Made by a program: the position numbers and the translations under genes. This document shows, piece by piece, positions 1-6,292 of a DNA stretch of 6,719 nt (the first letter of the stretch is position 1; each line of letters opens with the position of its first letter). The stretch is taken from positions 1 through 6,719 of the forward strand of contig JALHUQ010000295.1 of the NCBI GenBank assembly GCA_022866645.1. Reading direction: 5' to 3'. The DNA is from Woeseiaceae bacterium. Its GTDB lineage: Bacteria; Pseudomonadota; Gammaproteobacteria; Steroidobacterales; Woeseiaceae. The notes beneath the pieces were generated by a model. That model ran no database searches. It was given only the letters and a program-made list of their open reading frames with translations, and was not told where the DNA came from.

Positions 1-1
1 G

Positions 2-397
2 CTGGTCGATGGCTCTATCGGAATCGCCGAGACGCTGGGGGTTAGTGAGGTTGTTATTGGCATTACTGTTGTTGCTGTCGGAACCAGTTTGCCGGAGCTC
101 GCTGTGACGCTGGTTAGCGCGCTCAGGGGCGAATATGGCCTCGCCATCGGCAATATTGTCGGCTCCAACATATTCAACCTGCTGGCCGTGCTCGGCATCG
201 CCGCCGCCATTCAGCCGGCCGCTGTCCATCCCTCCGTGTTGTCGTTGCACATCTTCGTGATGGTGGCGTTTACTCTGGTCTTGTTCGCGATGACCTACGA
301 TTACGACCGAAAGGCGGAACTTTCGCGAGTAGAGGGCCTCGCGTTGCTGGTCGCCTACATTGCCTACGATTCCTACGTCGTAGCACAAAACCTGTAG
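2..397 (+). CDS. Sodium/calcium-exchanger-family antiporter, 3' part (YrbG/CaxA-like)
   Basis: This is the C-terminal 131 residues of an inner-membrane cation antiporter of the NCX/CaCA family; the 5' part lies outside the window. The frame is open from base 2 to the TAG at 395-397. The second alpha-repeat is visible: GTSLPE at local residues 27-32, then GNIVGSNIFN at 50-59. In this family these glycine, glutamate and asparagine residues line the ion site. Hydrophobic stretches near residues 16-40, 50-70, 80-98 and 112-128 fit the last membrane helices. It sits directly upstream of kdsD, the position of yrbG in E. coli. The ion (calcium/sodium or another pair) cannot be decided from this fragment. 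The family call is sure and the physiological role is inferred. Confidence 0.9.
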   Translation: MVDGSIGIAETLGVSEVVIGITVVAVGTSLPELAVTLVSALRGEYGLAIGNIVGSNIFNLLAVLGIAAAIQPAAVHPSVLSLHIFVMVAFTLVLFAMTYDYDRKAELSRVEGLALLVAYIAYDSYVVAQNL

Positions 398-444
398 GCC
401 AAAACAGTTAGAATAGAGTCCTGACCCATCGCCGAGGGCCACCC

Positions 445-1428
445 GTGCCTGACAAAATGACAAAGGAAGAATTGCTTGCGCTGGCGGGCGAAGTCCTGGC
501 TATCGAGGCTCGTGCTGTTGATGCTTTGCGCAGCCGACTCAATGACGATTTCGTCGCAGCCTGCGAGTTATGTCTTGCGACCCCCGGCCGCATCGTTGTC
601 AGTGGTATGGGGAAATCCGGCCACATCAGCAACAAGATCGCCGCAACCTTAGCCTCCACTGGCACGCCGGCTTTCTTCATGCATCCCGCCGAAGCGAGCC
701 ACGGTGATCTCGGCATGATTACCAGTCAGGACCTGTTGTTAGCCGTGTCTTACTCGGGCGAAACGGCAGAGGTGGTGACCATATTGCCGGTCGTCAAACG
801 CAAGGGGGCGAGACTGCTTTCGATGACAGGCAACCCCAGGTCTACGATGGCGCTGGCCGCAGACGTGCACCTCGATGTCAGCGTTAGCGAAGAGGCCTGC
901 CCTCTCAATCTCGCACCGACGGCAAGTACGACAGCGACGCTCGCGATGGGAGATGCGTTGGCCGTGGCGTTATTAAAGAGCCGTGGATTTACAGCCGAAG
1001 ATTTCGCTCGCTCACATCCGAGCGGCACTCTTGGCAAGCGTCTGTTGCTGCGTGTATCCGACGTCATGCGCAGTGGCGATAGAATCCCCGCGGTCAGGGC
1101 CAACGTCAGCTTGCGCGACGGACTCATGGAAATGACGGACAAGGGTCTCGGCATGACCGCGATCGTCGGTGAAGGTCTGGTGCTCGAGGGCATATTCACA
1201 GACGGCGACTTGCGCCGGGCGCTCGACAGCGGCGCAGATATCCACAAGACGAGAATCAGCGACGTCATGCACAGAGACTGCAAGACGACATCAGCCGACA
1301 TTCTGGCCGCTGAAGCACTACGAATCCTTGAGGAGAATAAGATCACGTCATTATTGGTAGTCGATGAGAACCGCAGAGTGGTCGGCGCGTTGAACATCCA
1401 CGACTTGTTTCGAGAGGGCCTGATATGA
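445..1428 (+). CDS. kdsD: D-arabinose 5-phosphate isomerase (SIS + CBS pair)
   Basis: This enzyme interconverts D-ribulose 5-phosphate and D-arabinose 5-phosphate, the first committed step toward Kdo for lipopolysaccharide; it is cytoplasmic. The product has 327 residues (E. coli KdsD has 328). A sugar-isomerase (SIS) domain spans about residues 35-180, with GMGKSGH at 54-60 and SYSGET at 102-107. Two CBS domains follow at about 206-265 and 273-327. The residues matching the E. coli catalytic set are present: Lys57, Glu109, Glu150 and His191. The GTG start at 445 is preferred because GAGGG (434-438) lies six bases before it; the in-frame ATG at 457 has no such site. The gene overlaps kdsC by four bases (ATGA), implying translational coupling. 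Paralogues such as GutQ share the fold, but the kdsC–lpt neighbourhood points to KdsD. Confidence 0.96.
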   Translation: MPDKMTKEELLALAGEVLAIEARAVDALRSRLNDDFVAACELCLATPGRIVVSGMGKSGHISNKIAATLASTGTPAFFMHPAEASHGDLGMITSQDLLLAVSYSGETAEVVTILPVVKRKGARLLSMTGNPRSTMALAADVHLDVSVSEEACPLNLAPTASTTATLAMGDALAVALLKSRGFTAEDFARSHPSGTLGKRLLLRVSDVMRSGDRIPAVRANVSLRDGLMEMTDKGLGMTAIVGEGLVLEGIFTDGDLRRALDSGADIHKTRISDVMHRDCKTTSADILAAEALRILEENKITSLLVVDENRRVVGALNIHDLFREGLI

Positions 1429-1913
1429 GCAGCCGCAGCCCGGATAAAATTCGTCTGGTTGCATTCGATGTCGACGGAGTATTTACAGACGGTCGCTTCT
1501 ATTTATCCGACGACGGAATTGAGTCCAAGGCTTTCCACACTCAGGATGGATTCGGAGTCCGAAAATTGCTGGAGGTCGGCGTAGTTGTCGCAGTCATTAG
1601 CGGCCGCAAGTCCGCGGCGGTCGAGAAGCGAATGGCAGAACTGGGCGTGCAGTATGTCGTGCAAGCCTGTAAGGATAAGGTTGCTGCGCTGGACGAGATA
1701 ATTGCGCGTCTTAACATTTCGACTGCAGAATGCGCCTATGTCGGCGACGATACTCCGGATCTGGCGTTGCTGAATCATGTCGGTTACGCCATAGCCGTCG
1801 CAAACGCGGTACCCGCCGTGCACAAGCAATGCGATTACTCGACATCCGCCGCGGGTGGCTTCGGCGCCGTGCGCGAAGTTTGTGAACTGATACTCAGCGC
1901 GCAGAGCCAATAG
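1425..1913 (+). CDS. kdsC: 3-deoxy-D-manno-octulosonate 8-phosphate phosphatase (KdsC, HAD family)
   Basis: The enzyme removes phosphate from Kdo 8-phosphate to release Kdo, which is then activated and added to lipid A; it acts in the cytoplasm as a tetramer in known members. The product has 162 residues and is a cap-less C0-type HAD phosphatase. Motif I is DVDGVFTDG, with nucleophile Asp15 and acid/base Asp17. Motif II is SGR at 59-61, the likely motif III lysine is Lys85, and motif IV is GDD with Asp108 and Asp109. The C-terminal GGFGAVREV at 144-152 is a KdsC hallmark. E. coli KdsC is longer (188 residues), mostly at the N-terminus; 162 is within what I would expect for the family. The ATG lies inside the end of kdsD (ATGA), with GAGAGGG at 1412-1418 as ribosome-binding site. 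Confidence 0.95.
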   Translation: MSSRSPDKIRLVAFDVDGVFTDGRFYLSDDGIESKAFHTQDGFGVRKLLEVGVVVAVISGRKSAAVEKRMAELGVQYVVQACKDKVAALDEIIARLNISTAECAYVGDDTPDLALLNHVGYAIAVANAVPAVHKQCDYSTSAAGGFGAVREVCELILSAQSQ

Positions 1914-1917
1914 CTTG

Positions 1918-2469
1918 ATGAACCCTCGCGCCATCACCCTCATCGTTTTGCTGTCTGCTGGCGCCATCGGCAGCTGGTATCTGGCTCGATCCAACGCCCG
2001 GACCGACGACGATGAACTGCCCCACCAAACGGCGCATTACGGCTATTATCTCAAACAGGCGCGCATACTCGGTACCGGAGAAAATGGCGCCCCCCTTTAC
2101 CAGATCGAGGCGGAACTCGCCGAACAGCAGGAGGACAATCGCATTGAGTTTACGGACGTCCGTATTCGTTATTCGCCGGAAAGCGCGGTCCCGTGGATCG
2201 TCAATGCCGACGAAGCCACGCTAAGACAAGACGATCCTATGATCACTCTGCGAGGACATGTTCAAATCATCAATTCCGGAGCTGATGAGGAAACGGAAAT
2301 TCGGACGCAGTATCTCGAACTTGATCCGGAACAGTTCATTGCTGAAACAGAAATGCGCGTGCAAATTCGAATCGGCGAGCGCAGTCTGACGGCGACAGGC
2401 ATGCTAGCATCGCTACACGATGACAAAATCGAACTCAAATCGAATGTTCGCGGGAAAATCGCTCCATAA
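1918..2469 (+). CDS. lptC: LPS export bitopic membrane protein LptC
   Basis: LptC is anchored in the inner membrane and passes lipopolysaccharide from the LptBFG transporter to periplasmic LptA. The product has 183 residues from the ATG at 1918 (E. coli LptC has 191). One hydrophobic N-terminal helix covers about residues 5-23 after a short Asn-Pro-Arg start. The rest is a beta-rich periplasmic domain of the LptC family (formerly DUF1239). Typical stretches are YYLKQARILG followed by YQIEAELAEQ, and a late GKIAP end. A TTG at 1915 directly precedes the ATG and adds only one residue; ATG is the safer start. No strong Shine-Dalgarno site is seen, and the four-base gap after kdsC suggests coupled translation. 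LptC sequences are poorly conserved, so part of the identification rests on its position between kdsC and lptA. Confidence 0.9.
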   Translation: MNPRAITLIVLLSAGAIGSWYLARSNARTDDDELPHQTAHYGYYLKQARILGTGENGAPLYQIEAELAEQQEDNRIEFTDVRIRYSPESAVPWIVNADEATLRQDDPMITLRGHVQIINSGADEETEIRTQYLELDPEQFIAETEMRVQIRIGERSLTATGMLASLHDDKIELKSNVRGKIAP

Positions 2470-2470
2470 T

Positions 2471-3115
2471 ATGGCGCGCCGCAGCTGTTTTCACAGATTG
2501 GCGCTGACAGCTTTGTTGCTGCCGTCAGTCCTGGCAGCGCAGGTCGTGGATCTCGACCGACTGCCGTGGACCATCGTTTCGGAGACGATGGCATTCGACG
2601 GAAAAACTTCAACCATCATTTATACCGGATTGCAGTTTTCTCAAGGTGATATAACCATCGAGGCGGACGAAGGGCGCGCAACTTCCCGCGCGCAATCCGA
2701 CAGCACCTGGCAGCTTTCGGGCAATGTCGCAATTGACCTGAACAATGGCCACATCAGGTGTGATTCTGCCTACCTCAAATTTGATGGCAACATACTCAGT
2801 ATGGCGACAGTCACCGGAACGCCAGCAACGTTCGAGCTATTACGCGACGACGCCGACGACGTTACTTACGCCGAAGCGGGCAAACTCAGGTACGACGTAG
2901 CTAAAGGCATCATCGAATTTTCGGCGCATGCAACCATTACCGAGAGCGGCAATGAAATCTCGTCGAACTTTCTGGTCTATAACGTCATTGAACGAAAAAT
3001 AAATGCCGACTCCTCGGGTATAGGCGACGATCGCGTTCGCATCAAATACACGCCGACCAGCGGCAGCGGCGAGCTCAGCCCCGCTCAAGATGATGTCGAA
3101 CCCGAGCAGCCATGA
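2471..3115 (+). CDS. lptA: Periplasmic LPS transport bridge protein LptA
   Basis: LptA polymerises head-to-tail between LptC and the outer-membrane LptDE complex to form the periplasmic bridge for lipopolysaccharide. From the ATG at 2471 the product has 214 residues. It has a signal peptide at about residues 1-23: MARR, then a hydrophobic core, with likely cleavage after LAA before QVVD. An OstA/LptA beta-jellyroll domain covers about 32-190. The last 20 or so residues are acidic and proline-rich, probably disordered, which makes it longer than E. coli LptA (185). In-frame ATGs at 2420 and 2444 exist inside lptC, but 2471 gives a normal-length signal peptide and follows the lptC stop by one base. 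The ribosome-binding site is weak (GGGAAA at 2452-2457). The stop overlaps the lptB start (ATGA). Confidence 0.9.
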   Translation: MARRSCFHRLALTALLLPSVLAAQVVDLDRLPWTIVSETMAFDGKTSTIIYTGLQFSQGDITIEADEGRATSRAQSDSTWQLSGNVAIDLNNGHIRCDSAYLKFDGNILSMATVTGTPATFELLRDDADDVTYAEAGKLRYDVAKGIIEFSAHATITESGNEISSNFLVYNVIERKINADSSGIGDDRVRIKYTPTSGSGELSPAQDDVEPEQP

Positions 3116-3837
3116 GTATTCTCAGCGTTCAGAATATCTCCAAAAGCTTCAAGCTGCGCAAGGTCGTCAAGGGCCTCTCGATCGAAATAAAAAGCGGGGA
3201 AGTTGTTGGCCTGTTGGGCCCCAATGGCGCCGGAAAAACAACGGCGTTTTATATGATCGTCGGGCTCATAGCGGCCGACGGCGGCAAGATCTTGCTGGAC
3301 GGTCAGGACCTTACCGCCAAACCCATGCACGAGCGCTCGAAACTCGGACTGGGTTACCTTCCGCAGGAAGCATCAATATTTCGCAAGCTCACTGTCGAGC
3401 ACAATATTCTCGCCATACTTGAAACTCGCAAGGACCTCGATCGCGCGGGTCGTGAGCAGGAACTCGAAAACTTGCTTGATGAGCTGCATGTCGGGCATGT
3501 GCGAACCAGCCTCGGAATCAGCCTGTCCGGTGGCGAACGCCGTCGGGTTGAAATTGCCCGGGCGCTCGCTGCAAATCCCAAATTTGTTCTGCTTGACGAG
3601 CCGTTCGCGGGCGTCGATCCGATATCGGTACTCGACATTCAACGCATCATCAGACATTTGTGCGAGCGCGATATCGGCGTTTTGATTACCGACCATAACG
3701 TCCGGGAAACGCTCGGGATTTGCGGCCACGCCTACATACTCAGTGACGGCAGCCTGATCGCCGCCGGCTCGCCGGAAGATATATTGGAGAATCAACACGT
3801 TCGAGAAGTGTATCTCGGACAGGAGTTTAAACTCTGA
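3112..3837 (+). CDS. lptB: LPS export ABC transporter ATPase LptB
   Basis: LptB is the cytoplasmic ATPase that, as a dimer bound to LptF and LptG, powers extraction of lipopolysaccharide from the inner membrane. At 241 residues it is the same length as E. coli LptB. All ABC ATPase motifs are present: Walker A GPNGAGKTT at 36-44, the Q-loop Gln85 in GYLPQEASIF, signature LSGGE at 138-142, and Walker B with Asp162 and catalytic Glu163. The H-loop His195 lies in TDHNVRE. The C-terminal YLGQEFKL (234-241) resembles the conserved LptB tail. The ATG overlaps the lptA stop by four bases. Branched-chain amino-acid ATPases (LivF/LivG) are the nearest look-alikes, but the context and tail settle the call. 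Confidence 0.97.
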   Translation: MSILSVQNISKSFKLRKVVKGLSIEIKSGEVVGLLGPNGAGKTTAFYMIVGLIAADGGKILLDGQDLTAKPMHERSKLGLGYLPQEASIFRKLTVEHNILAILETRKDLDRAGREQELENLLDELHVGHVRTSLGISLSGGERRRVEIARALAANPKFVLLDEPFAGVDPISVLDIQRIIRHLCERDIGVLITDHNVRETLGICGHAYILSDGSLIAAGSPEDILENQHVREVYLGQEFKL

Positions 3838-3900
3838 GGCAAAATTGTAGGCGTGAAAGGCTTGTGCAAGCAAAAATCGCCCATAGAGTAATCGTAGTCA

Positions 3901-5295
3901 ATGCTTAAACCTTCGCTGCAACTGAAACTCGGACAGTCATTAACAATGACGCCGCAGCTACAACAAGCCATCCGCTTGTTGCAGTTGCCTATCCTCGACC
4001 TGAACGCACAAATTCAGGAGGCGCTCGAGGAAAACATCATGCTGGAGATGGAGGACTTGCCCGACGTCCCACGTACCAGCGACGATTCCACGGCCGAAGT
4101 TGAAACCATCAAGGCTGACGAACTCTGGCAGACGCGCGCTGCCGAACGCACCATGGATGGTGGCTGGAATGGCGAAGGGCGTCCAACCAGCGAATTCGCG
4201 GATGAATCTGGCGAAACGTTGCACGAGCACCTCTACTGGCAACTGGAAATGGAGAACTTCACTGTCCGCGAAGCGCTGATCGGTGAAGCTCTGGTCGACT
4301 CGATTAACGATGACGGATATTTGAGGGCCGGCATCGAAGACATTATCAGCGGCTTTGACGAAGATCCGGCCGTGACGGTTGAAGAAGCCGAGTTGATGCT
4401 CACGAAAATTCAAGGCCTTGATCCCGTCGGCGTCGGCGCTCGATCGCTATCCGAGTGCATAATAAGGCAGATCGAGCAACTCGAGAGCAAGACGCCAGGG
4501 CGCCAGCTCGCACTTGACATAGCGGCCGGTCATCTGGATCTCGTCGCGAGCCGCGACTATGGCGAACTGCGACGGGGACTGAGAATTTCCGAGGACCAGC
4601 TCCATGAGGCGCTCGCTCTTGTAAGAGGATGCAACCCGAAACCAGGCCTCGCAGTCAGTCCGGCTGCCGCTGAGTACGTCATTCCGGATGTATTTGTGCG
4701 TAAAGTTGACAATCGCTGGCAGGTAGAGATCAGCGCAACCGGTGTACCTCGGCTTTCGATTAACCAGCAATACGCGAAGTTGCTCCGCGGCAGCGGCGAG
4801 CATTCAGTGCTGAAATCTCAATTGCAGGAAGCGCGCTGGCTCATACGCAGTCTGGAGATTCGCAACGAAACCCTGCTAAAGGTCGCGACCAGTATTGTGT
4901 CGCGCCAAACCCATTTCCTTGAATACGGTGACGAGGCCATGAAACCTATGGTACTTCGGGACATCGCCGACGAAATCGAAATGCACGAATCAACAATTTC
5001 ACGTGTAACCACCAACAAGTACATGCACACGCCGCGGGGCGTGTTCGAATTCAAGTTCTTCTTCTCCAGCCATTTATCATCAGACAGCGGTGAAGACCAG
5101 TCCTCGACTTCGGTCCGCGCGAAAATCCGCAAGTTGGTGGGTGCCGAGAACCCGGCCAAACCGTTGAGCGACAGCAAGATCATGAGCCTGCTGAAAGACG
5201 ACGGTATTTCGGTTGCGAGAAGGACGGTAGCGAAGTACCGTGAAGCAATGAACATCCCGTCGTCCAGCGATCGCAGGAATCGCGAAACGCGGTAA
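3901..5295 (+). CDS. rpoN: RNA polymerase sigma-54 factor
   Basis: Sigma-54 directs RNA polymerase to -24/-12 promoters that need an AAA+ activator; in related bacteria these serve nitrogen metabolism, motility and other functions. The product has 464 residues (E. coli RpoN has 477). Region I, glutamine- and leucine-rich, covers 1-50 with LGQSLTMTPQLQQAIRLLQL. A variable acidic region II covers about 50-105, and the core-binding region covers about 105-300. A helix-turn-helix lies at about 352-373 (ADEIEMHESTISRVT). The RpoN box ARRTVAKYRE is at 439-448 and reads the -24 element. The ATG at 3901 gives the usual N-terminus, though the Shine-Dalgarno site is weak (AGAG at 3885-3888). The gene follows lptB after 63 bases, a common arrangement in proteobacteria. 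Confidence 0.98.
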   Translation: MLKPSLQLKLGQSLTMTPQLQQAIRLLQLPILDLNAQIQEALEENIMLEMEDLPDVPRTSDDSTAEVETIKADELWQTRAAERTMDGGWNGEGRPTSEFADESGETLHEHLYWQLEMENFTVREALIGEALVDSINDDGYLRAGIEDIISGFDEDPAVTVEEAELMLTKIQGLDPVGVGARSLSECIIRQIEQLESKTPGRQLALDIAAGHLDLVASRDYGELRRGLRISEDQLHEALALVRGCNPKPGLAVSPAAAEYVIPDVFVRKVDNRWQVEISATGVPRLSINQQYAKLLRGSGEHSVLKSQLQEARWLIRSLEIRNETLLKVATSIVSRQTHFLEYGDEAMKPMVLRDIADEIEMHESTISRVTTNKYMHTPRGVFEFKFFFSSHLSSDSGEDQSSTSVRAKIRKLVGAENPAKPLSDSKIMSLLKDDGISVARRTVAKYREAMNIPSSSDRRNRETR

Positions 5296-5385
5296 AGCGT
5301 AGGTAGGAAACACGATATAGGAGGACAACCAGGCTGCTATCCTGATCCCGTTGGGACCGTGAAATAACCAAAACTGGAGACAATT

Positions 5386-5706
5386 ATGCAATTGAATGTT
5401 TCAGGCCATCACGTCGAAGTTACTGATTCGCTGAGAGAATACGTCGAATCCAAAGTTAATAAAACAGCCCGTCACTTTGACCTCGTGTCTGACGTCCGTT
5501 GTATTCTGACCGTCGAGAAGCTCCGGCACAAAGCCGAGGCAACCGTTCTCGTAAATGGTGGTACGATCTACGCCGATCACACCGAAGAGGACATGTACGC
5601 AGCGATCGACGGCTTGGTGGACAAAATCGAACGACGAGTCAGAAAATACAAAGAAAAACTCGGCGATCACCGCGCCAAAGACAAAGAAAAGATCAAGATC
5701 GCCTGA
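5386..5706 (+). CDS. hpf: Short ribosome hibernation-promoting factor (HPF/YhbH)
   Basis: HPF binds the decoding centre of the 30S subunit during slow growth; the short form helps pair 70S ribosomes into inactive 100S dimers, working with RMF in E. coli. The product has 106 residues (E. coli HPF has 95) and is a single HPF/YfiA domain. It begins MQLNVSGHHVEVTDSLREYV, carries the family's YADHTEEDMYAAID stretch in the middle and ends in a lysine-rich tail. It lacks the C-terminal dimerisation domain of long HPF. The ATG at 5386 is fixed by an in-frame TAA at 5365-5367 and by GGAGA at 5376-5380. It lies between rpoN and ptsN, its usual place. YfiA (RaiA) is the main alternative, but the location favours HPF. 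Confidence 0.94.
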   Translation: MQLNVSGHHVEVTDSLREYVESKVNKTARHFDLVSDVRCILTVEKLRHKAEATVLVNGGTIYADHTEEDMYAAIDGLVDKIERRVRKYKEKLGDHRAKDKEKIKIA

Positions 5707-5710
5707 TCCC

Positions 5711-5751
5711 GCAAACGATTTGTGCGGTCCGACGGCCGCACAGATCGTTGC
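5711..5751 (+). other. Strong stem-loop between hpf and ptsN
   Basis: The two arms, 5711-5727 and 5736-5751, pair almost throughout. The inner stem is TGTGCGG (5721-5727) with CCGCACA (5736-5742). The outer stem is GCAAACGAT with ATCGTTGC, leaving one bulged A and one G-T wobble between the stems. The loop is eight bases (5728-5735). It begins four bases after the hpf stop and ends 18 bases before the ptsN start. No T-run follows on either strand, so it is not a standard intrinsic terminator. It may be an attenuator, an RNA-processing or mRNA 3'-end protecting structure, or a control element for ptsN translation; the role is inference. Confidence 0.6.
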
Positions 5752-5769
5752 GACTAAAACCTACCCCCT

Positions 5770-6264
5770 ATGCTGCTCGAAGACATTATCAAGCCTGATG
5801 GTGTGTTGTGTAACGCAACCGCCCGCAGCAAAAAACATTGCCTGGAAATCTTGAGCGAATTGCTGGTTCGCTCCAACCCGGGTGTGACAAGCGAAACCCT
5901 ATTCCGGTGTCTCATTGAGCGCGAGCGCCTGGGATGCACCGGCCTCGACAGAGGTGCCGCATTTCCACACTGCCGCATGAATGGCATCAATGCCAGTACG
6001 GCCGCTTTGATCAAATTATCCCAACCCGTTGACTTTGACGCTGCAGACGGCGACCCCGTGGACCTTGTCATTGGCATGGTGGTCCCAAGCGAGCTCGATG
6101 ACAGCCACTACGCCGACATCAAGATGGTTACCGGCGTCCTGGCCGATGAAGGTCTGCGGTCCCGCTTGCGCGGCACGAGTTCCAGCAAGGAATTGTACAA
6201 GGCCTTGATCAGCGGCTCGGAGTTGTTTGTCCCTGGTCCGCTGCAAAAAGCACAGGGCTCGTGA
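5770..6264 (+). CDS. ptsN: Nitrogen-branch phosphotransferase protein EIIA-Ntr (PtsN)
   Basis: PtsN is the last phosphoryl acceptor of the PTS-Ntr chain (PtsP to NPr to PtsN). It acts as a cytoplasmic regulator, for example of potassium transport and KdpD in E. coli, rather than as a sugar importer. The product has 164 residues (E. coli 163) and is one type-2 EIIA domain. The phosphorylated histidine is His67, in GAAFPHCRM. The preceding RERLGCTGLDRG and the later PVDLVIGMVVP are typical of the family. The start is bounded by an in-frame TAA at 5755-5757, so the ATG at 5770 is the first possible one. The bases before it (CCTACCCCCT) show no Shine-Dalgarno sequence, which is unusual. rapZ follows after 28 bases, suggesting co-transcription. 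Confidence 0.95.
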   Translation: MLLEDIIKPDGVLCNATARSKKHCLEILSELLVRSNPGVTSETLFRCLIERERLGCTGLDRGAAFPHCRMNGINASTAALIKLSQPVDFDAADGDPVDLVIGMVVPSELDDSHYADIKMVTGVLADEGLRSRLRGTSSSKELYKALISGSELFVPGPLQKAQGS

Positions 6265-6292
6265 GCCGCGCTATATCGGGACCGGATTCACT

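Noticed and set aside
89..397. TTG at 89 as the start of a separate small membrane protein
   Set aside because: The frame is open back to the window edge and the alpha-repeat motif begins before this codon, so it is the tail of a longer antiporter.
409..414. TAGAAT, a -10-like hexamer just before kdsD
   Set aside because: It matches five of six consensus bases, but there is no -35-like sequence at proper spacing, so a promoter cannot be supported from sequence alone.
750..1397. Open reading frame of 215 codons on the minus strand inside kdsD
   Set aside because: It lies entirely antisense to a well-conserved enzyme gene, has no recognisable protein features, and arises from the codon bias of kdsD.
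1503..1994. Open reading frame of 163 codons on the minus strand across kdsC and the start of lptC
   Set aside because: It is a shadow of two real genes with no recognisable family and no ribosome-binding site that I can see.
2317..2345. GAACTT followed by GCTGA inside lptC, resembling a sigma-E promoter for lptA
   Set aside because: The spacing (18 bases) and the -10 are imperfect, and GAACTT recurs at 2965-2970 and 6304-6309, so this looks like background.
3373..3873. Open reading frame of 166 codons on the minus strand across lptB
   Set aside because: It is antisense to conserved LptB motifs and shows no recognisable domain or convincing start.
5345..5357. Small inverted repeat (TCCC-GTT-GGGA) in the hpf leader as a possible terminator after rpoN
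   Set aside because: The stem is only four base pairs and no T-run follows.
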